A stretch of 64,000 nucleotides of DNA, taken from positions 62,001 to 126,000 of the forward strand of contig JAFWGU010000023.1 in the NCBI GenBank assembly GCA_017512285.1, read 5' to 3'. The stretch is from Erysipelotrichaceae bacterium. GTDB taxonomy: Bacteria > Bacillota_I > Bacilli_A > Erysipelotrichales > Erysipelotrichaceae. Under the pieces are notes generated by a model, which did no database searches, had not been told where the DNA came from, and was given only the letters and a program-made list of their open reading frames with translations. Position 1 is the first letter of the stretch. Each line of letters begins with the position of its first letter. Below are positions 24,096 through 33,581 of the stretch, in pieces. The position numbers and the translations under genes are program-made.

Positions 24096-25359
24096 TTTCG
24101 AGAAGGCATTGCTGAAGGAAAACATCCTGGATTACCAGGAAAAGATCAACGCCGTTCATGAATCTCTAGTAAACAGAACCTGTAAGGGTAACGATTACCT
24201 GGGCTGGTACGAATGGCCATACAACTATGACAAGGAAGAATTTGCCAGAATCAGGGAAGTCGGAAAGGAAATCAGAGAAAACGCTGACGTACTGTTAGTA
24301 TGCGGCATCGGCGGATCATATCTCGGTGCCAGAAGCGCCATTGAGATGATGAAGGGACTCTATCCTGGCGACAAACCTGAGATCATCTATACAGGCAACG
24401 GACTGTCATCTACATATCTCTGTCAGGTACTGGAGCACATCAAGGGCAAGAGCGTATATCTGAATGTCATTTCAAAGTCAGGTACAACAACTGAGACCGC
24501 AGTAGCCTTCAGAGTATTCCAGAAGTACATCGTAGATACATTCGGTGAAGAAGAAGCAGCAAGAAGGATCATTGCCACGACCGACAAGGCAAGAGGAGCT
24601 CTCAAGCATCTGGCTGACGTAAAGGGATACAGAGAATTTGTCGTTCCTGATGACATCGGCGGCAGATACAGTGTCTTCTCAGCAGTAGGTCTGATTCCGA
24701 TCGCAGCTGCCGGTCTTGATATCGATGAGATCATGAGAGGATGCCAGAAGGCCTATGAGGATCTGAAATCACCGGATCTCAATACCAACATCGCATATCA
24801 GTATGCCGTAGCCAGAAGAATTCTGGAAAACCAGGGAAAGTGCATTGAAGTCCTGGCTACTTATGAGCCTTCAATGACAATGATCGCTGAATGGTGGAAG
24901 CAGCTGTTCGGTGAATCTGAAGGCAAGGAAGGAAAGGGCATCTATCCGGCAAGCGTAACATTCTCAACCGACCTGCATTCAATGGGACAGTTCATTCAGG
25001 AAGGCAGCAAGTATCTATATGAAACTGTTCTGACCGTAGAAAAACCGATGCTTGACATGACATTCCCGGCAGATGAGGAAAACCTCGACAACATGAACTA
25101 CCTGGCAGGAAAGAACGTTGACTGGATCAACAAGATGGCATGTGAAGGAACGGTAGCCGCTCACGTTGAAACAGGCAATGTACCGAACATCCTTGTTTCT
25201 CTGGAAGACAATACTCCGTTCTCATACGGCTACATGATCTATTTCTTCTTCAGAGCATGCGCTGCAACAGTACTGTTACTGGATGTCAACCCATTCAACC
25301 AGCCTGGTGTAGAAGTATACAAGAAGAACATGTTCAAGCTGCTGGGCAAACCACAGTAA
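24085..25359 (+). CDS. pgi: Glucose-6-phosphate isomerase
   Basis: Interconverts glucose 6-phosphate and fructose 6-phosphate in glycolysis. The 424-aa length is that of the short Bacillota type. VCGIGGSYLGARSA near residues 72-85 and VISKSGTTTETAVAF near 128-142 bind the phosphate, DIGGRYSVFSAVGL follows, and ESEGKEGKGIYP holds active-site residues. GGAGG lies inside the S1 gene 6-10 nt before the ATG. A strong terminator follows. Confidence 0.96.
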   Translation: MKISFEKALLKENILDYQEKINAVHESLVNRTCKGNDYLGWYEWPYNYDKEEFARIREVGKEIRENADVLLVCGIGGSYLGARSAIEMMKGLYPGDKPEIIYTGNGLSSTYLCQVLEHIKGKSVYLNVISKSGTTTETAVAFRVFQKYIVDTFGEEEAARRIIATTDKARGALKHLADVKGYREFVVPDDIGGRYSVFSAVGLIPIAAAGLDIDEIMRGCQKAYEDLKSPDLNTNIAYQYAVARRILENQGKCIEVLATYEPSMTMIAEWWKQLFGESEGKEGKGIYPASVTFSTDLHSMGQFIQEGSKYLYETVLTVEKPMLDMTFPADEENLDNMNYLAGKNVDWINKMACEGTVAAHVETGNVPNILVSLEDNTPFSYGYMIYFFFRACAATVLLLDVNPFNQPGVEVYKKNMFKLLGKPQ

Positions 25360-25368
25360 GAAACCTGA

Positions 25369-25396
25369 GCCTCGGACGATGATCCGGGGCTTTTTT
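25369..25396 (+). terminator. Intrinsic terminator after pgi
   Basis: 8-bp stem GCCTCGGA/TCCGGGGC (one G-T pair), 6-nt loop, then TTTTTT. Confidence 0.85.
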
Positions 25397-25410
25397 CATG
25401 GTCATTGATA

Positions 25411-25439
25411 TTGTCATGAATGAATATTTGAATTAGAAT
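25411..25439 (+). promoter_or_regulatory. Promoter of the copper operon
   Basis: TTGTCA (25411-25416), 17-nt spacer, TAGAAT (25434-25439). Expected start near 25446, within the putative CsoR operator. Confidence 0.7.
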
Positions 25440-25440
25440 C

Positions 25441-25460
25441 TATATAGGGTAGGGGGGTAT
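25441..25460 (+). promoter_or_regulatory. Putative CsoR operator overlapping the copA ribosome site
   Basis: A TATA-flanked G tract, TATAGGGTAGGGGGGTATA, of the kind bound by CsoR-family repressors. It begins 2 nt after the -10 and its G run is also the only Shine-Dalgarno for copA, so repressor binding would cover the transcription start. CsoR is encoded in the same operon. Assignment is by resemblance only. Confidence 0.6.
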
Positions 25461-25462
25461 AT

Positions 25463-28003
25463 ATGAAGCAATACATCGTTACCGGAATGAGCTGTGCAGC
25501 CTGTCAGGCCAGAGTAGAGAAAGCCGTCAGCAATCTTGACGGTGTTTCATCATGCGCAGTATCATTGCTGACAAATTCAATGTCTGTTGAAGGAAACGTT
25601 TCAGACAGAAAAGTAATAGATGCAGTAGTAAACGCCGGATATGGTGCATCCGTAAAAGGCGCCAACAAGGAAAAAAGCAATGCAATTGCCGAGCAGGAAG
25701 AGGCCCTGAAGGACCATGAAACACCTGTTCTGAAGAAAAGACTGATATCATCCGTTCTGTTCCTTCTTGTACTGATGTACATTTCAATGGGACACAACAT
25801 GCTTAATCTGCCGATTCCTGCGCTGATGCATGATAACCCGCTTATACTGGCACTGGTTGAAATGCTGCTGGCAGCCATCGTCATGCTGATAAACTACAAG
25901 TTCTTTACCTCAGGATTCAGTTCATTGCTGCATGGAGCTCCGAATATGGATACTCTGGTCGCAATGGGATCCATGGCCTCATTTGTATACAGTTTCGCCG
26001 AAATCATAATTATGGCCGATGCCCTGGGGAAGGGAGATCACGAACTCCTTCATAAGACGGCTCACAACCTGTACTTTGAATCAGCTGCCATGATCGTTGC
26101 GCTGATAACAGTAGGCAAGATGCTGGAGGCCATCAGCAAGGGCCGTACGACAAATGCCCTAAAAGGACTGATGAAGCTTGCTCCGAAGACAGCAGTTATC
26201 GAAGTAAACGGTGAATTAAAGGAAGTTGACATAGACGAAGTACAGATAGGGGACATCTTTGCGGTAAAGCCGGGTGAAAGCATCCCTGTAGACGGTGTAA
26301 TAATCGAAGGATCTACTTCAGTAAATGAAACAGCTCTGACCGGTGAATCCATTCCAGTCGATAAGACAGTCAACGACAGAGTATCTGCTGCAACGATCAA
26401 CCAGGAAGGATTCATTAAGGCAAGGGCAACCAGGGTGGGAGAAGATACTACACTGTCTCAGATCATTCAGATGGTATCAGACGCTGCCAGCACCAAAGCT
26501 CAGATAGCCAGAATAGCTGATACGGTAAGCGGATACTTCGTACCAGCCGTTCTGATAATATCCTTACTGACACTGATTGGCTGGCTTTTGGCAGGTAAGA
26601 CTTTCACTTTTGCCATTGCCAGAGCAATATCAGTACTTGTCATCTCATGCCCATGTGCCCTTGGACTGGCTACTCCGGTTGCCATCATGGTAGGCAATGG
26701 CGTTGGAGCGAAGAACGGAATTCTCTTCAAGAATGCCATAGCCCAGGAAGAAACCGGAAAGGCTGACGTAGTGCTGCTCGATAAGACAGGAACTATTACA
26801 GAAGGAAAACCGTCTGTAACAGATGTGATCTCATACATGAATGATGAAGATGACTTTGTCAGACTCGCTGCATCACTAGAACAGAAGTCTGAACATCCGT
26901 TTGCCAGGGCAGTCGTAGATTATGCAAAGGAAAAGAAACTTGAATATGATGAGATCAATGAATTCAAGGCAATTCCTGGCAACGGTCTGATGGCGAAAAC
27001 AGACGATACCAGTTACTATGCCGGTAACCGTAAGTACATTTCCGGCATCATATCATTAAACAAATCAGCTGAAGAACAGATCAGAAGACTGGCAGAAGAA
27101 GGCAAGACACCGCTGCTGTTCTCTGATGAAAAGAATCTTCTTGGCATCATTGCCGTAGCCGATACCATAAAGCCTGACTCAGCAGAAGCCATAAGACAGT
27201 TAAGAGAAATGGGCATATATACGGTAATGCTGACAGGTGATAACGAGATAACGGCCAGAGCAATTGCCGAAAAGGCCGGTGTGGATGATGTAATAGCTTC
27301 AGTACTGCCGGATGGCAAGGAAGCCATTGTCAGGGAATACCAGTCTCAGGGCAAGGTGCTGATGGTTGGAGATGGGATAAACGATGCTCCTGCGCTTACC
27401 AGAGCTGATCTCGGTGTGGCAATCGGAGCAGGAAGCGACATTGCCATAGACGCCGCCGATGTGGTACTCATGAAGTCAAATCTTCTTGATGTACCGGCAG
27501 CAATCAGATTGTCCAAGGCAACGTTAAGGAACATACATGAGAATCTGTTCTGGGCATTCTTCTACAATGTCATCTGCATTCCGCTGGCCATAGGCCTGTA
27601 TCAGATAATATTCGGATTTAACTGGGAGATGAATCCAATGCTTGGAGCTGCTGCAATGAGCTTATCAAGCTTCACCGTCTGCAGCAATGCTCTCCGCCTG
27701 AATCTTCTTGACATCTACGATTCATCCAGAGACAGAAAGAAGACATCCCAGATACATAAGATAACAGTTAATGATTCAAAGGAGGAAGGATCAATGAAAA
27801 AGACAATGATCATCGAAGGCATGATGTGCGAACACTGCGAAGCGACAGTCAAAAAGGCACTGGAGAAGATCGAAGGTGTTGAGAAGGCTGAGGTTTCACA
27901 TGTTGAAGGAACAGCAATCGTTACTTTAAGCAGGGAAGTAGCTGATGAAGTTCTGAAGCAGGCCGTTGAAGACAGAGATTACGAAGTAAAGGAAATCAGA
28001 TAA
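25463..28003 (+). CDS. copA: Copper-exporting P1B-type ATPase with N- and C-terminal metal-binding domains
   Basis: Exports Cu(I) across the membrane using ATP. An 846-aa protein: N-terminal heavy-metal domain (GMSCAAC, residues 8-14), eight membrane spans with the metal site CPCALG at about 395-400, phosphorylation loop DKTGTIT at about 439, and hinge GDGINDAPAL at about 636. A second heavy-metal domain is appended at 778-846 (GMMCEHC). A C-terminal metal-binding domain is unusual. It begins with a Met preceded by AAAGGAGG, so a free 69-aa CopZ-like chaperone may also be made. First gene of copA-csoR-lipoprotein; copA and csoR share TAATG. Confidence 0.95.
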   Translation: MKQYIVTGMSCAACQARVEKAVSNLDGVSSCAVSLLTNSMSVEGNVSDRKVIDAVVNAGYGASVKGANKEKSNAIAEQEEALKDHETPVLKKRLISSVLFLLVLMYISMGHNMLNLPIPALMHDNPLILALVEMLLAAIVMLINYKFFTSGFSSLLHGAPNMDTLVAMGSMASFVYSFAEIIIMADALGKGDHELLHKTAHNLYFESAAMIVALITVGKMLEAISKGRTTNALKGLMKLAPKTAVIEVNGELKEVDIDEVQIGDIFAVKPGESIPVDGVIIEGSTSVNETALTGESIPVDKTVNDRVSAATINQEGFIKARATRVGEDTTLSQIIQMVSDAASTKAQIARIADTVSGYFVPAVLIISLLTLIGWLLAGKTFTFAIARAISVLVISCPCALGLATPVAIMVGNGVGAKNGILFKNAIAQEETGKADVVLLDKTGTITEGKPSVTDVISYMNDEDDFVRLAASLEQKSEHPFARAVVDYAKEKKLEYDEINEFKAIPGNGLMAKTDDTSYYAGNRKYISGIISLNKSAEEQIRRLAEEGKTPLLFSDEKNLLGIIAVADTIKPDSAEAIRQLREMGIYTVMLTGDNEITARAIAEKAGVDDVIASVLPDGKEAIVREYQSQGKVLMVGDGINDAPALTRADLGVAIGAGSDIAIDAADVVLMKSNLLDVPAAIRLSKATLRNIHENLFWAFFYNVICIPLAIGLYQIIFGFNWEMNPMLGAAAMSLSSFTVCSNALRLNLLDIYDSSRDRKKTSQIHKITVNDSKEEGSMKKTMIIEGMMCEHCEATVKKALEKIEGVEKAEVSHVEGTAIVTLSREVADEVLKQAVEDRDYEVKEIR
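27778..27796 (+). promoter_or_regulatory. Internal Shine-Dalgarno and ATG inside copA
   Basis: AAAGGAGG at 27778-27785, then 8 nt, then an in-frame ATG at 27794. It is among the strongest ribosome sites in the window and is stronger than the one at the gene's own start. Confidence 0.7.
27794..28003 (+). CDS. Internally initiated CopZ-like copper chaperone (nested in copA)
   Basis: Nested in frame with the end of copA: 69 codons forming one complete heavy-metal-associated domain with MMCEHC near its start, the size of a typical CopZ chaperone (about 68-70 aa). The linker before it (copA residues about 755-777) is hydrophilic and would be dispensable. Two readings are possible: a real second product from an internal ribosome site, functionally like the E. 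coli CopA(Z) short form although made differently, or a relict ribosome site left when copA and copZ fused. Sequence alone cannot separate them. Confidence 0.5.
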   Translation: MKKTMIIEGMMCEHCEATVKKALEKIEGVEKAEVSHVEGTAIVTLSREVADEVLKQAVEDRDYEVKEIR

Positions 28004-28293
28004 TGGATAACTGCTGCCGTCACAAACAGAGAAGCGAAGAAGAGATCAAGTCCCTGACGACCAGACTCAACAAGATAGAGGGACAGATCAGAGGCATCAA
28101 TAAGATGATCACTGAAGACCGCTATTGTGTTGACATACTGATGCAGGTCTCTTCCGTTCAGTCAGCTCTCAACGCCTTTAACAAGGAACTGTTAAGCAGT
28201 CACATAAAGTCCTGTGTCGTTGACGACATCAGAAACGGCAAAGATGAAGCTGTAGACGAGTTATGTGAACTTCTGAAGAAAACAATGAAATGA
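28003..28293 (+). CDS. csoR: CsoR-family copper-sensing repressor
   Basis: A 96-aa all-helical DUF156 repressor that releases DNA on binding Cu(I). The W-X-Y-Z fingerprint is present: Cys42 (RYCVDIL), His67 and Cys71 (HIKSC), the Cu(I)-coordinating Cys-His-Cys set. The N-terminal CCRH adds further thiols. Its ATG shares one base with the copA stop (TAATG), so it is translated by coupling and is probably autoregulated through the operator before copA. Confidence 0.94.
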   Translation: MDNCCRHKQRSEEEIKSLTTRLNKIEGQIRGINKMITEDRYCVDILMQVSSVQSALNAFNKELLSSHIKSCVVDDIRNGKDEAVDELCELLKKTMK

Positions 28294-28300
28294 GGTAATT

Positions 28301-28708
28301 ATGAAGAAAACATTAGGAATACTGTTAAGTCTGCTGATGCTCATGACTCTGATCGGATGCTCAGAGAAAAATGCTCCGGAAGATCCCAACGCAAAGTACT
28401 ACGGCAGATATGAAACCATAAGACTGGAATCAATGGATGACAGGTTCACTCAGGACATAATGGATGTCGTACTTGAACAGATGCAGCAGGAAAAAACACT
28501 GTTCTACTTTGATTTCGGAGAAAAATCCTACATCTACAATCCGGATGGAAAGGGTGGACACGTTCAGTTTGAGATAACCGTTGATTTTGACAAGCTGCAG
28601 ATGAGATCATCTGATACTGATGTCATGGATTTCAGATTTGAAGACGGTAATCTGATCGTTGAAGATCTCAATTCTCAGATCAGATTCGTAATGTCCAAGG
28701 ACAACTGA
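28301..28708 (+). CDS. Small lipoprotein of the copper operon, unrecognised
   Basis: A 135-aa protein with a lipoprotein signal peptide: positively charged N-terminus, hydrophobic core and lipobox LIGC with the lipidated Cys at about residue 20. The mature domain is acidic and beta-rich (YYGRYETIRLESMDD; FEITVDFDKLQMR) and lacks obvious Met- or His-rich copper motifs. GAGGTAA precedes the ATG, 7 nt after csoR, and no promoter intervenes, so it should be copper-induced with copA. Function unknown. Confidence 0.8.
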   Translation: MKKTLGILLSLLMLMTLIGCSEKNAPEDPNAKYYGRYETIRLESMDDRFTQDIMDVVLEQMQQEKTLFYFDFGEKSYIYNPDGKGGHVQFEITVDFDKLQMRSSDTDVMDFRFEDGNLIVEDLNSQIRFVMSKDN

Positions 28709-28717
28709 GTAAAATAA

Positions 28718-28746
28718 AGCCCTGAGTATCAAGCTCAGGGCTCATT
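28718..28746. terminator. Bidirectional terminator after the copper operon
   Basis: Perfect 9-bp stem AGCCCTGAG/CTCAGGGCT with a 7-nt loop between converging genes. Confidence 0.8.
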
Positions 28747-28747
28747 T

Positions 28748-30508
28748 TTATTTCTTTTCTGTCTTCTTTTCAGGTTTCTTTTCAGAAGCAGCTTTGGCGA
28801 TCTCCTGATCGATCTTTGCGTTCTCTTCTTCTTCAAGAACTCTGTAGGCTACCTTACCAACCAGTGTCTTTGGCAGTTCATCTCTGAATTCAATGTCATA
28901 TGGCATTGCATACTTGGCAATGTGCTTGCGGCAGTATGACAGGATCTCTTCCTTAACGGAATCATCCGGAACTACGTTTGGTTTCAGAACGACGAATGCC
29001 TTGACTTTCTGCATCTTGTATGCGTCCTTAACACCGATTACACAGCTGTATAATACCTTCGGATTGGCGTCGATGACGTTTTCAATCTGTGAAGGGTAGA
29101 CATTGTAGCCAGAAGAGATGATCATTCTCTTGATTCTCTGCTTGAAGTATACGAATCCGTCAGCGTCCATGGCACCCAGGTCACCAGTGTGCAGATAATA
29201 TCTGCCGTCTTCATGCTTCTGAATGGTCTGTCTGGTTTCTTCTTCGTTCTTCAGATATCCCAGCATTACGCTTGGTCCGTTCAGACAGATTTCGCCTTCT
29301 TCACCAACCGGAACCTGCTTTGTTGTACCAGGCTCGCAGATGATGTAGGTAGTATCAGGATATGGCAGGCCAATGCTGCCAGGACGGTAGTCATTTGAAG
29401 GTGTCAGACAGCTTGCCGTAACACATTCCGTTGTACCGTATCCTTCACGTACCTGAATCTTGGCACCGTGATCCTTCAGGAACTTGTCAACCTTTGTCTT
29501 AAGTTCAACTGACAGTGAGTCACCGCCTGAATACATTCCCTTGAGGAATGACAGGTTAGCGAGTTCCAGACCCTTGGTTCTTAACAGAGCTTCATAAAGG
29601 GTAGGAACACCGGCAATGAAGTTAGGTTTCTTCTTGACCAGCATCTGAGCATATGTCTTAACGGTGAACTGTGGAATCAGGTCACAGCAGATGCCCTTGA
29701 CCAGGCAGGTATGAATGCCGATTCCCAGACCGAAGCCATGGAATAATGGCATGACTGCCAGGATCTTCTGACCTTTTTCATATGGAACTTCCATTGCAAC
29801 GCTTGACTGTAATGCGCAGGCATTGAAGTTCAGGTCACTCAGCATGATGCCCTTGGTTGTACCGGTAGTACCGCCTGAGTAAAGGATTACAGCCGTACGG
29901 TCAACCTTGAATTCGATCTTCGGTAATGGCAGAGGGAATTTGCTGCCGTAGTGCAGGAATTCCTTCCATGTCAGTGAATATGCCTGATTTGGCAGATTGC
30001 TGTACTTGCCGAAGTTCTTGATCTTATAAGGAAGTTCAAGATACTTTGGAAGTTCATCAGATACCTGAGCCATCAGGATGATAACGGTGTGGTCACAGCC
30101 TTCTCTGGCAGCGACGATCTTTTCATAGAACTGATCAAGAGTCAGGATGACCTTTGAATTTGAGATGTTCAAATAGAATGTGATCTCGCTTTCTGCTGAG
30201 AGAGGGTGGATCATGTTAGCGATGGCACCGATTCTGTTAACGGCATAGAATGTATCAATTGCCTGTGGACAGTTAGGCATGCAGATTGTAACTGCATCTC
30301 CTTCACGGATGCCGATGCTTGTCAGTGCCTTGGCTGTTAATTCAACTTTGCCAAGGAACTCTCTGTATGTGGTTTTCTTTCCAATGAACTCATATGCGAC
30401 TTCATCAGGATATTTAGCTGCATTTTTCTTAACCAGCTGGAACATTGTCAGCTGCGGGTAGTCTATTTCGTGTTTTTCATCAAAGAAATGTTCCCATCTT
30501 TCGTTCAT
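28748..30508 (-). CDS. Long-chain acyl-CoA synthetase-like AMP-binding enzyme
   Basis: A 586-aa ANL-superfamily enzyme that activates a carboxylic acid with ATP and usually transfers it to CoA. Motifs: P-loop YSGGTTGTTKG near residues 212-222, GYGTTE near 355-360, YLHTGDLG near 440-447, RIKRMIISSGYNVYP near 460-474, and the C-terminal PKTLVGKV with the adenylation Lys. Closest to the FadD/long-chain type; the exact chain length is not readable. It ends in a Lys/Glu-rich tail (KKPEKKTEKK). GGAGGAA precedes the ATG. Monocistronic. Confidence 0.88.
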   Translation of the reverse strand: MNERWEHFFDEKHEIDYPQLTMFQLVKKNAAKYPDEVAYEFIGKKTTYREFLGKVELTAKALTSIGIREGDAVTICMPNCPQAIDTFYAVNRIGAIANMIHPLSAESEITFYLNISNSKVILTLDQFYEKIVAAREGCDHTVIILMAQVSDELPKYLELPYKIKNFGKYSNLPNQAYSLTWKEFLHYGSKFPLPLPKIEFKVDRTAVILYSGGTTGTTKGIMLSDLNFNACALQSSVAMEVPYEKGQKILAVMPLFHGFGLGIGIHTCLVKGICCDLIPQFTVKTYAQMLVKKKPNFIAGVPTLYEALLRTKGLELANLSFLKGMYSGGDSLSVELKTKVDKFLKDHGAKIQVREGYGTTECVTASCLTPSNDYRPGSIGLPYPDTTYIICEPGTTKQVPVGEEGEICLNGPSVMLGYLKNEEETRQTIQKHEDGRYYLHTGDLGAMDADGFVYFKQRIKRMIISSGYNVYPSQIENVIDANPKVLYSCVIGVKDAYKMQKVKAFVVLKPNVVPDDSVKEEILSYCRKHIAKYAMPYDIEFRDELPKTLVGKVAYRVLEEEENAKIDQEIAKAASEKKPEKKTEKK

Positions 30509-30605
30509 ACTTATTCCTCCAACTTTAGTATTTTAACACAAATACATGTGATTTGTACCATAAATGATATTTTATTGTCTTCTTTCAATATTCATGTATT
30601 TAAGA

Positions 30606-30611
30606 TATAAT
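30606..30611 (+). promoter_or_regulatory. -10 box of the smc operon
   Basis: TATAAT 24 nt before the smc start, giving a leader of about 18 nt with GGGG at 30625-30628 as ribosome site. Confidence 0.45.
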
Positions 30612-30635
30612 TATCTGGTGAAATGGGGATTTTGA

Positions 30636-33581
30636 ATGTTTCTTAAGAGAATAGAATTACAGGGATTCAAGTCATTTGCGGAAAGAACAGTCATAACCTT
30701 TGATTCTCCATATACCGGCATTGTCGGACCTAACGGCTGCGGCAAGAGCAACATTTCCGATGCGGTAAGATGGGTATTAGGTGAACAGTCAGCCAAGAAC
30801 ATGCGTGGAACCAGCATGACTGATGTCGTTTTCGCAGGTGCAGAAGGAAAAAGAGGGGTCAACATGGCTGAAGTTACCCTGGTCTTTGATAATTCCCGTC
30901 ACTTTCTCAACAGTGAATATACCGAACTGGAGATTACCAGAAGACTATACAAGAATACTTCCGAAAGTGAATACCTGATCAACAATACACCATGCAGACT
31001 AAAGGACATCGTTGACCTTACTCTCGACAGCGGCCTGGGAAGAGACTCACTGAGCATCATTTCTCAGGGTAACATCGCTGCCTTTGCCGAGGCAAAACCT
31101 ATTGAGAGAAGGGCACTGTTTGAAGAGGCTGCCGGGGTGGCAAAGTACAAGAAGAGAAAAACTGAGTCCTTGAACAAGCTGGCAAGGACACAGGACAACA
31201 TCGACAGAATGCAGGATGTTGTAAATGAGCTGGAAAAGCAGGTTGCTCCACTAAGAAGACAGGCAAGGAAGGCTCAGCAGTATGAAGAAAAGAAGAACAG
31301 ACTTACGGAAATTGAAATAGCCGTAATCGTCAACGAGATAAACAACTACCTGGCTGATCTGGATACCATTGAAAAGGAACTTGATGACCTTGGATTCCAG
31401 GAAGTAAGCGACAAGGCTTCCATCCAGATCATGGAGAATGAGGTAGATGAACTCAAGACTATGATCAAGAACATGGATGACAGTGTTCAGAAACAGCAGG
31501 ATACGCTTCTCAAGGTACTCAATGAAATACAGGTACTGGAAAGAAGAAAGATCGAGATTGAAGAAAAGCGCAAATACATAAGAGAATCAGGTACTGATGA
31601 AGCCAAAAGGCAGCAGGTACAGCAGATGCTGGAAGAGGCCCGTCTGGAATATGAAGACAGACAGAGCCGTTTTGACGTGCTTGACGCCGCCATAACAAAC
31701 TTTCAGGAAAGGATCGAAGGATATGACAATCTGCTGGCAGAAAAGCAGGCAGAGCTTGAAAAGCTGACAAACAATCTCAACTATCTGAATAACAGAAAGA
31801 GCGTCCTGGATTCACAGATCCAGGCACCTTTCCAGGGACATGCCGGCGTAAAGAGCATCATGGAAGCCAAGAACGTACTTCCAGGCATTCATGATATCAT
31901 CAGTAATCTGTTTGTCCCTGATGAAGGCTATCAGCTGGCAATCTCAACTGCTCTGGGCAACGCCGTATATCACATAGTTACGACGGATGAAAGGGCAGCC
32001 AGGGGAGCAATCAGATATCTTAAGGATAACAAGAGCGGCAGAGCAACCTTCCTGCCAATGAACGTCATGAAGCCACGTTATGTCAGCAACGACCATCTGT
32101 TCATTGCCGAGCATACCAGCGGATTTCTTGGCCTGGCCAGTGACTTCGTAGACTGTGATGAACAGTATGACGGTATCTTACTGTCACTGCTTGGTAATGT
32201 AATGGTTACCGAAAATCTGGAAGCTGCCAATGAACTGGCAACCAGACTTAAACAGCAGTATAACATCGTAACCGCAGACGGTGATGTCGTTCACCGCGGC
32301 GGTTCAATGACAGGCGGTTACAATAGAAGAATGGATTCCTCACCGATGACCGTCAAGAGCATGCTGGAAGACGTTGAAAGACAGCTGAAGACTGCCAGAG
32401 ATAACTATGATAAGGCATACAGTGAATTTCAGAAGATCAGCAAGCTTAAGACTGAAGATGAAGATGAACTCATTGCCAACAGAATCCAGTCTGCAACCCT
32501 GCAGCAGGTACTGGCTGCCAAGCGCAGCAAGTACGAGCAGCTCAAGGAAGAATATGACCGCATCAGAACCGATGATGAGGAAAGCGGAACATCATTTGAA
32601 ACTGAACTAATCGACAATCTCAATAAGGCATATGCCAACAGAGATGAGATCACCAATGATATCTCTGCCAAGAGATCAAGAAGAGTAAGTGCCTCAGCTG
32701 ATGAACAGCGTAAGGAGATCCAGTTGCGTCAGAAACGTCAGCAGCTGACTCTAATCACCATGAATATCAACAATTCCCAGATTGAAAAGACCAGACTGTC
32801 AACTTTAAGAGACGGCGCTCTGGAAAGATTGAGCAGGGAATATCACATGACCTATGAATTCGCTTCAGAAAAGTCATTTGAAGGCATCGACATGGAAGAA
32901 GCCAAGCAGGAAGTACTTGTATTACGACAGGAGATCGCTGCTCTTGGCAACGTCAACCTTGACGCTCCGAAGGACTACGAGGAAGTCAATGGACGTTACG
33001 AATTCATGGTTTCTCAGCTTAATGACCTGCAGTCAAGCAAAGATCAGCTGTTAAAGGCCATAACCGAAATGGACACGGTAATGGTAAAACAGTTCAAGGA
33101 GATGTTTGACAAGATCAATAAGTCTCTTAGCGAAGTATTCACCATACTGTTTGGCGGCGGAAAAGCCAGACTCATACTCGAAGATCCAGATGACATACTT
33201 AACACGGGTATAGACATCAACGTTCAGCCTCCGGGAAAGAACATTCAGAACATCAGACTGTTCTCCGGCGGCGAAAAGAGTCTGATTGCCATCTGCGTAC
33301 TGTTTGCCATATTGAAGGCCAGACCGATGCCGTTATGCATCTTCGATGAGGTAGAGGCATCTCTTGACCAGGGTAACGTAGACCGCTTTGCCAGATACAT
33401 TCACCAGTTCTCGGAGGATTCCCAGTTCATCGTGATCACTCACAGGCCTGGTACCATGACAGAGTGTGATACACTGTACGGTATCACGATGGCTCAGCAG
33501 GGCATATCCAAGGTTATTCAGGTCAAGTTAAAGGAAGCATTGTCATATGCTGACGAAGGAGACGAGAATGGGACTGTTTGA
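30636..33581 (+). CDS. smc: Chromosome segregation protein SMC (short coiled coil)
   Basis: The ATPase of bacterial condensin, organising and segregating the chromosome. A 981-aa protein: Walker A GPNGCGKSN near residues 32-40, coiled coil about 165-400, hinge about 400-560 (GRATFLPMNV, GGSMTGG), returning coil to about 800, signature LFSGGEKSL near 877-885, Walker B CIFDEVEASLD near 905. It is about 200 residues shorter than Bacillus SMC, mainly in the coil, as in Mollicutes. It overlaps ftsY by 14 nt. scpA and scpB are not in the window. Confidence 0.96.
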   Translation: MFLKRIELQGFKSFAERTVITFDSPYTGIVGPNGCGKSNISDAVRWVLGEQSAKNMRGTSMTDVVFAGAEGKRGVNMAEVTLVFDNSRHFLNSEYTELEITRRLYKNTSESEYLINNTPCRLKDIVDLTLDSGLGRDSLSIISQGNIAAFAEAKPIERRALFEEAAGVAKYKKRKTESLNKLARTQDNIDRMQDVVNELEKQVAPLRRQARKAQQYEEKKNRLTEIEIAVIVNEINNYLADLDTIEKELDDLGFQEVSDKASIQIMENEVDELKTMIKNMDDSVQKQQDTLLKVLNEIQVLERRKIEIEEKRKYIRESGTDEAKRQQVQQMLEEARLEYEDRQSRFDVLDAAITNFQERIEGYDNLLAEKQAELEKLTNNLNYLNNRKSVLDSQIQAPFQGHAGVKSIMEAKNVLPGIHDIISNLFVPDEGYQLAISTALGNAVYHIVTTDERAARGAIRYLKDNKSGRATFLPMNVMKPRYVSNDHLFIAEHTSGFLGLASDFVDCDEQYDGILLSLLGNVMVTENLEAANELATRLKQQYNIVTADGDVVHRGGSMTGGYNRRMDSSPMTVKSMLEDVERQLKTARDNYDKAYSEFQKISKLKTEDEDELIANRIQSATLQQVLAAKRSKYEQLKEEYDRIRTDDEESGTSFETELIDNLNKAYANRDEITNDISAKRSRRVSASADEQRKEIQLRQKRQQLTLITMNINNSQIEKTRLSTLRDGALERLSREYHMTYEFASEKSFEGIDMEEAKQEVLVLRQEIAALGNVNLDAPKDYEEVNGRYEFMVSQLNDLQSSKDQLLKAITEMDTVMVKQFKEMFDKINKSLSEVFTILFGGGKARLILEDPDDILNTGIDINVQPPGKNIQNIRLFSGGEKSLIAICVLFAILKARPMPLCIFDEVEASLDQGNVDRFARYIHQFSEDSQFIVITHRPGTMTECDTLYGITMAQQGISKVIQVKLKEALSYADEGDENGTV

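Noticed and set aside
27016-27534. Minus-strand frames inside copA
   Set aside because: They are rich in Ser, Ala and Met as expected from antisense reading and lack translation signals.
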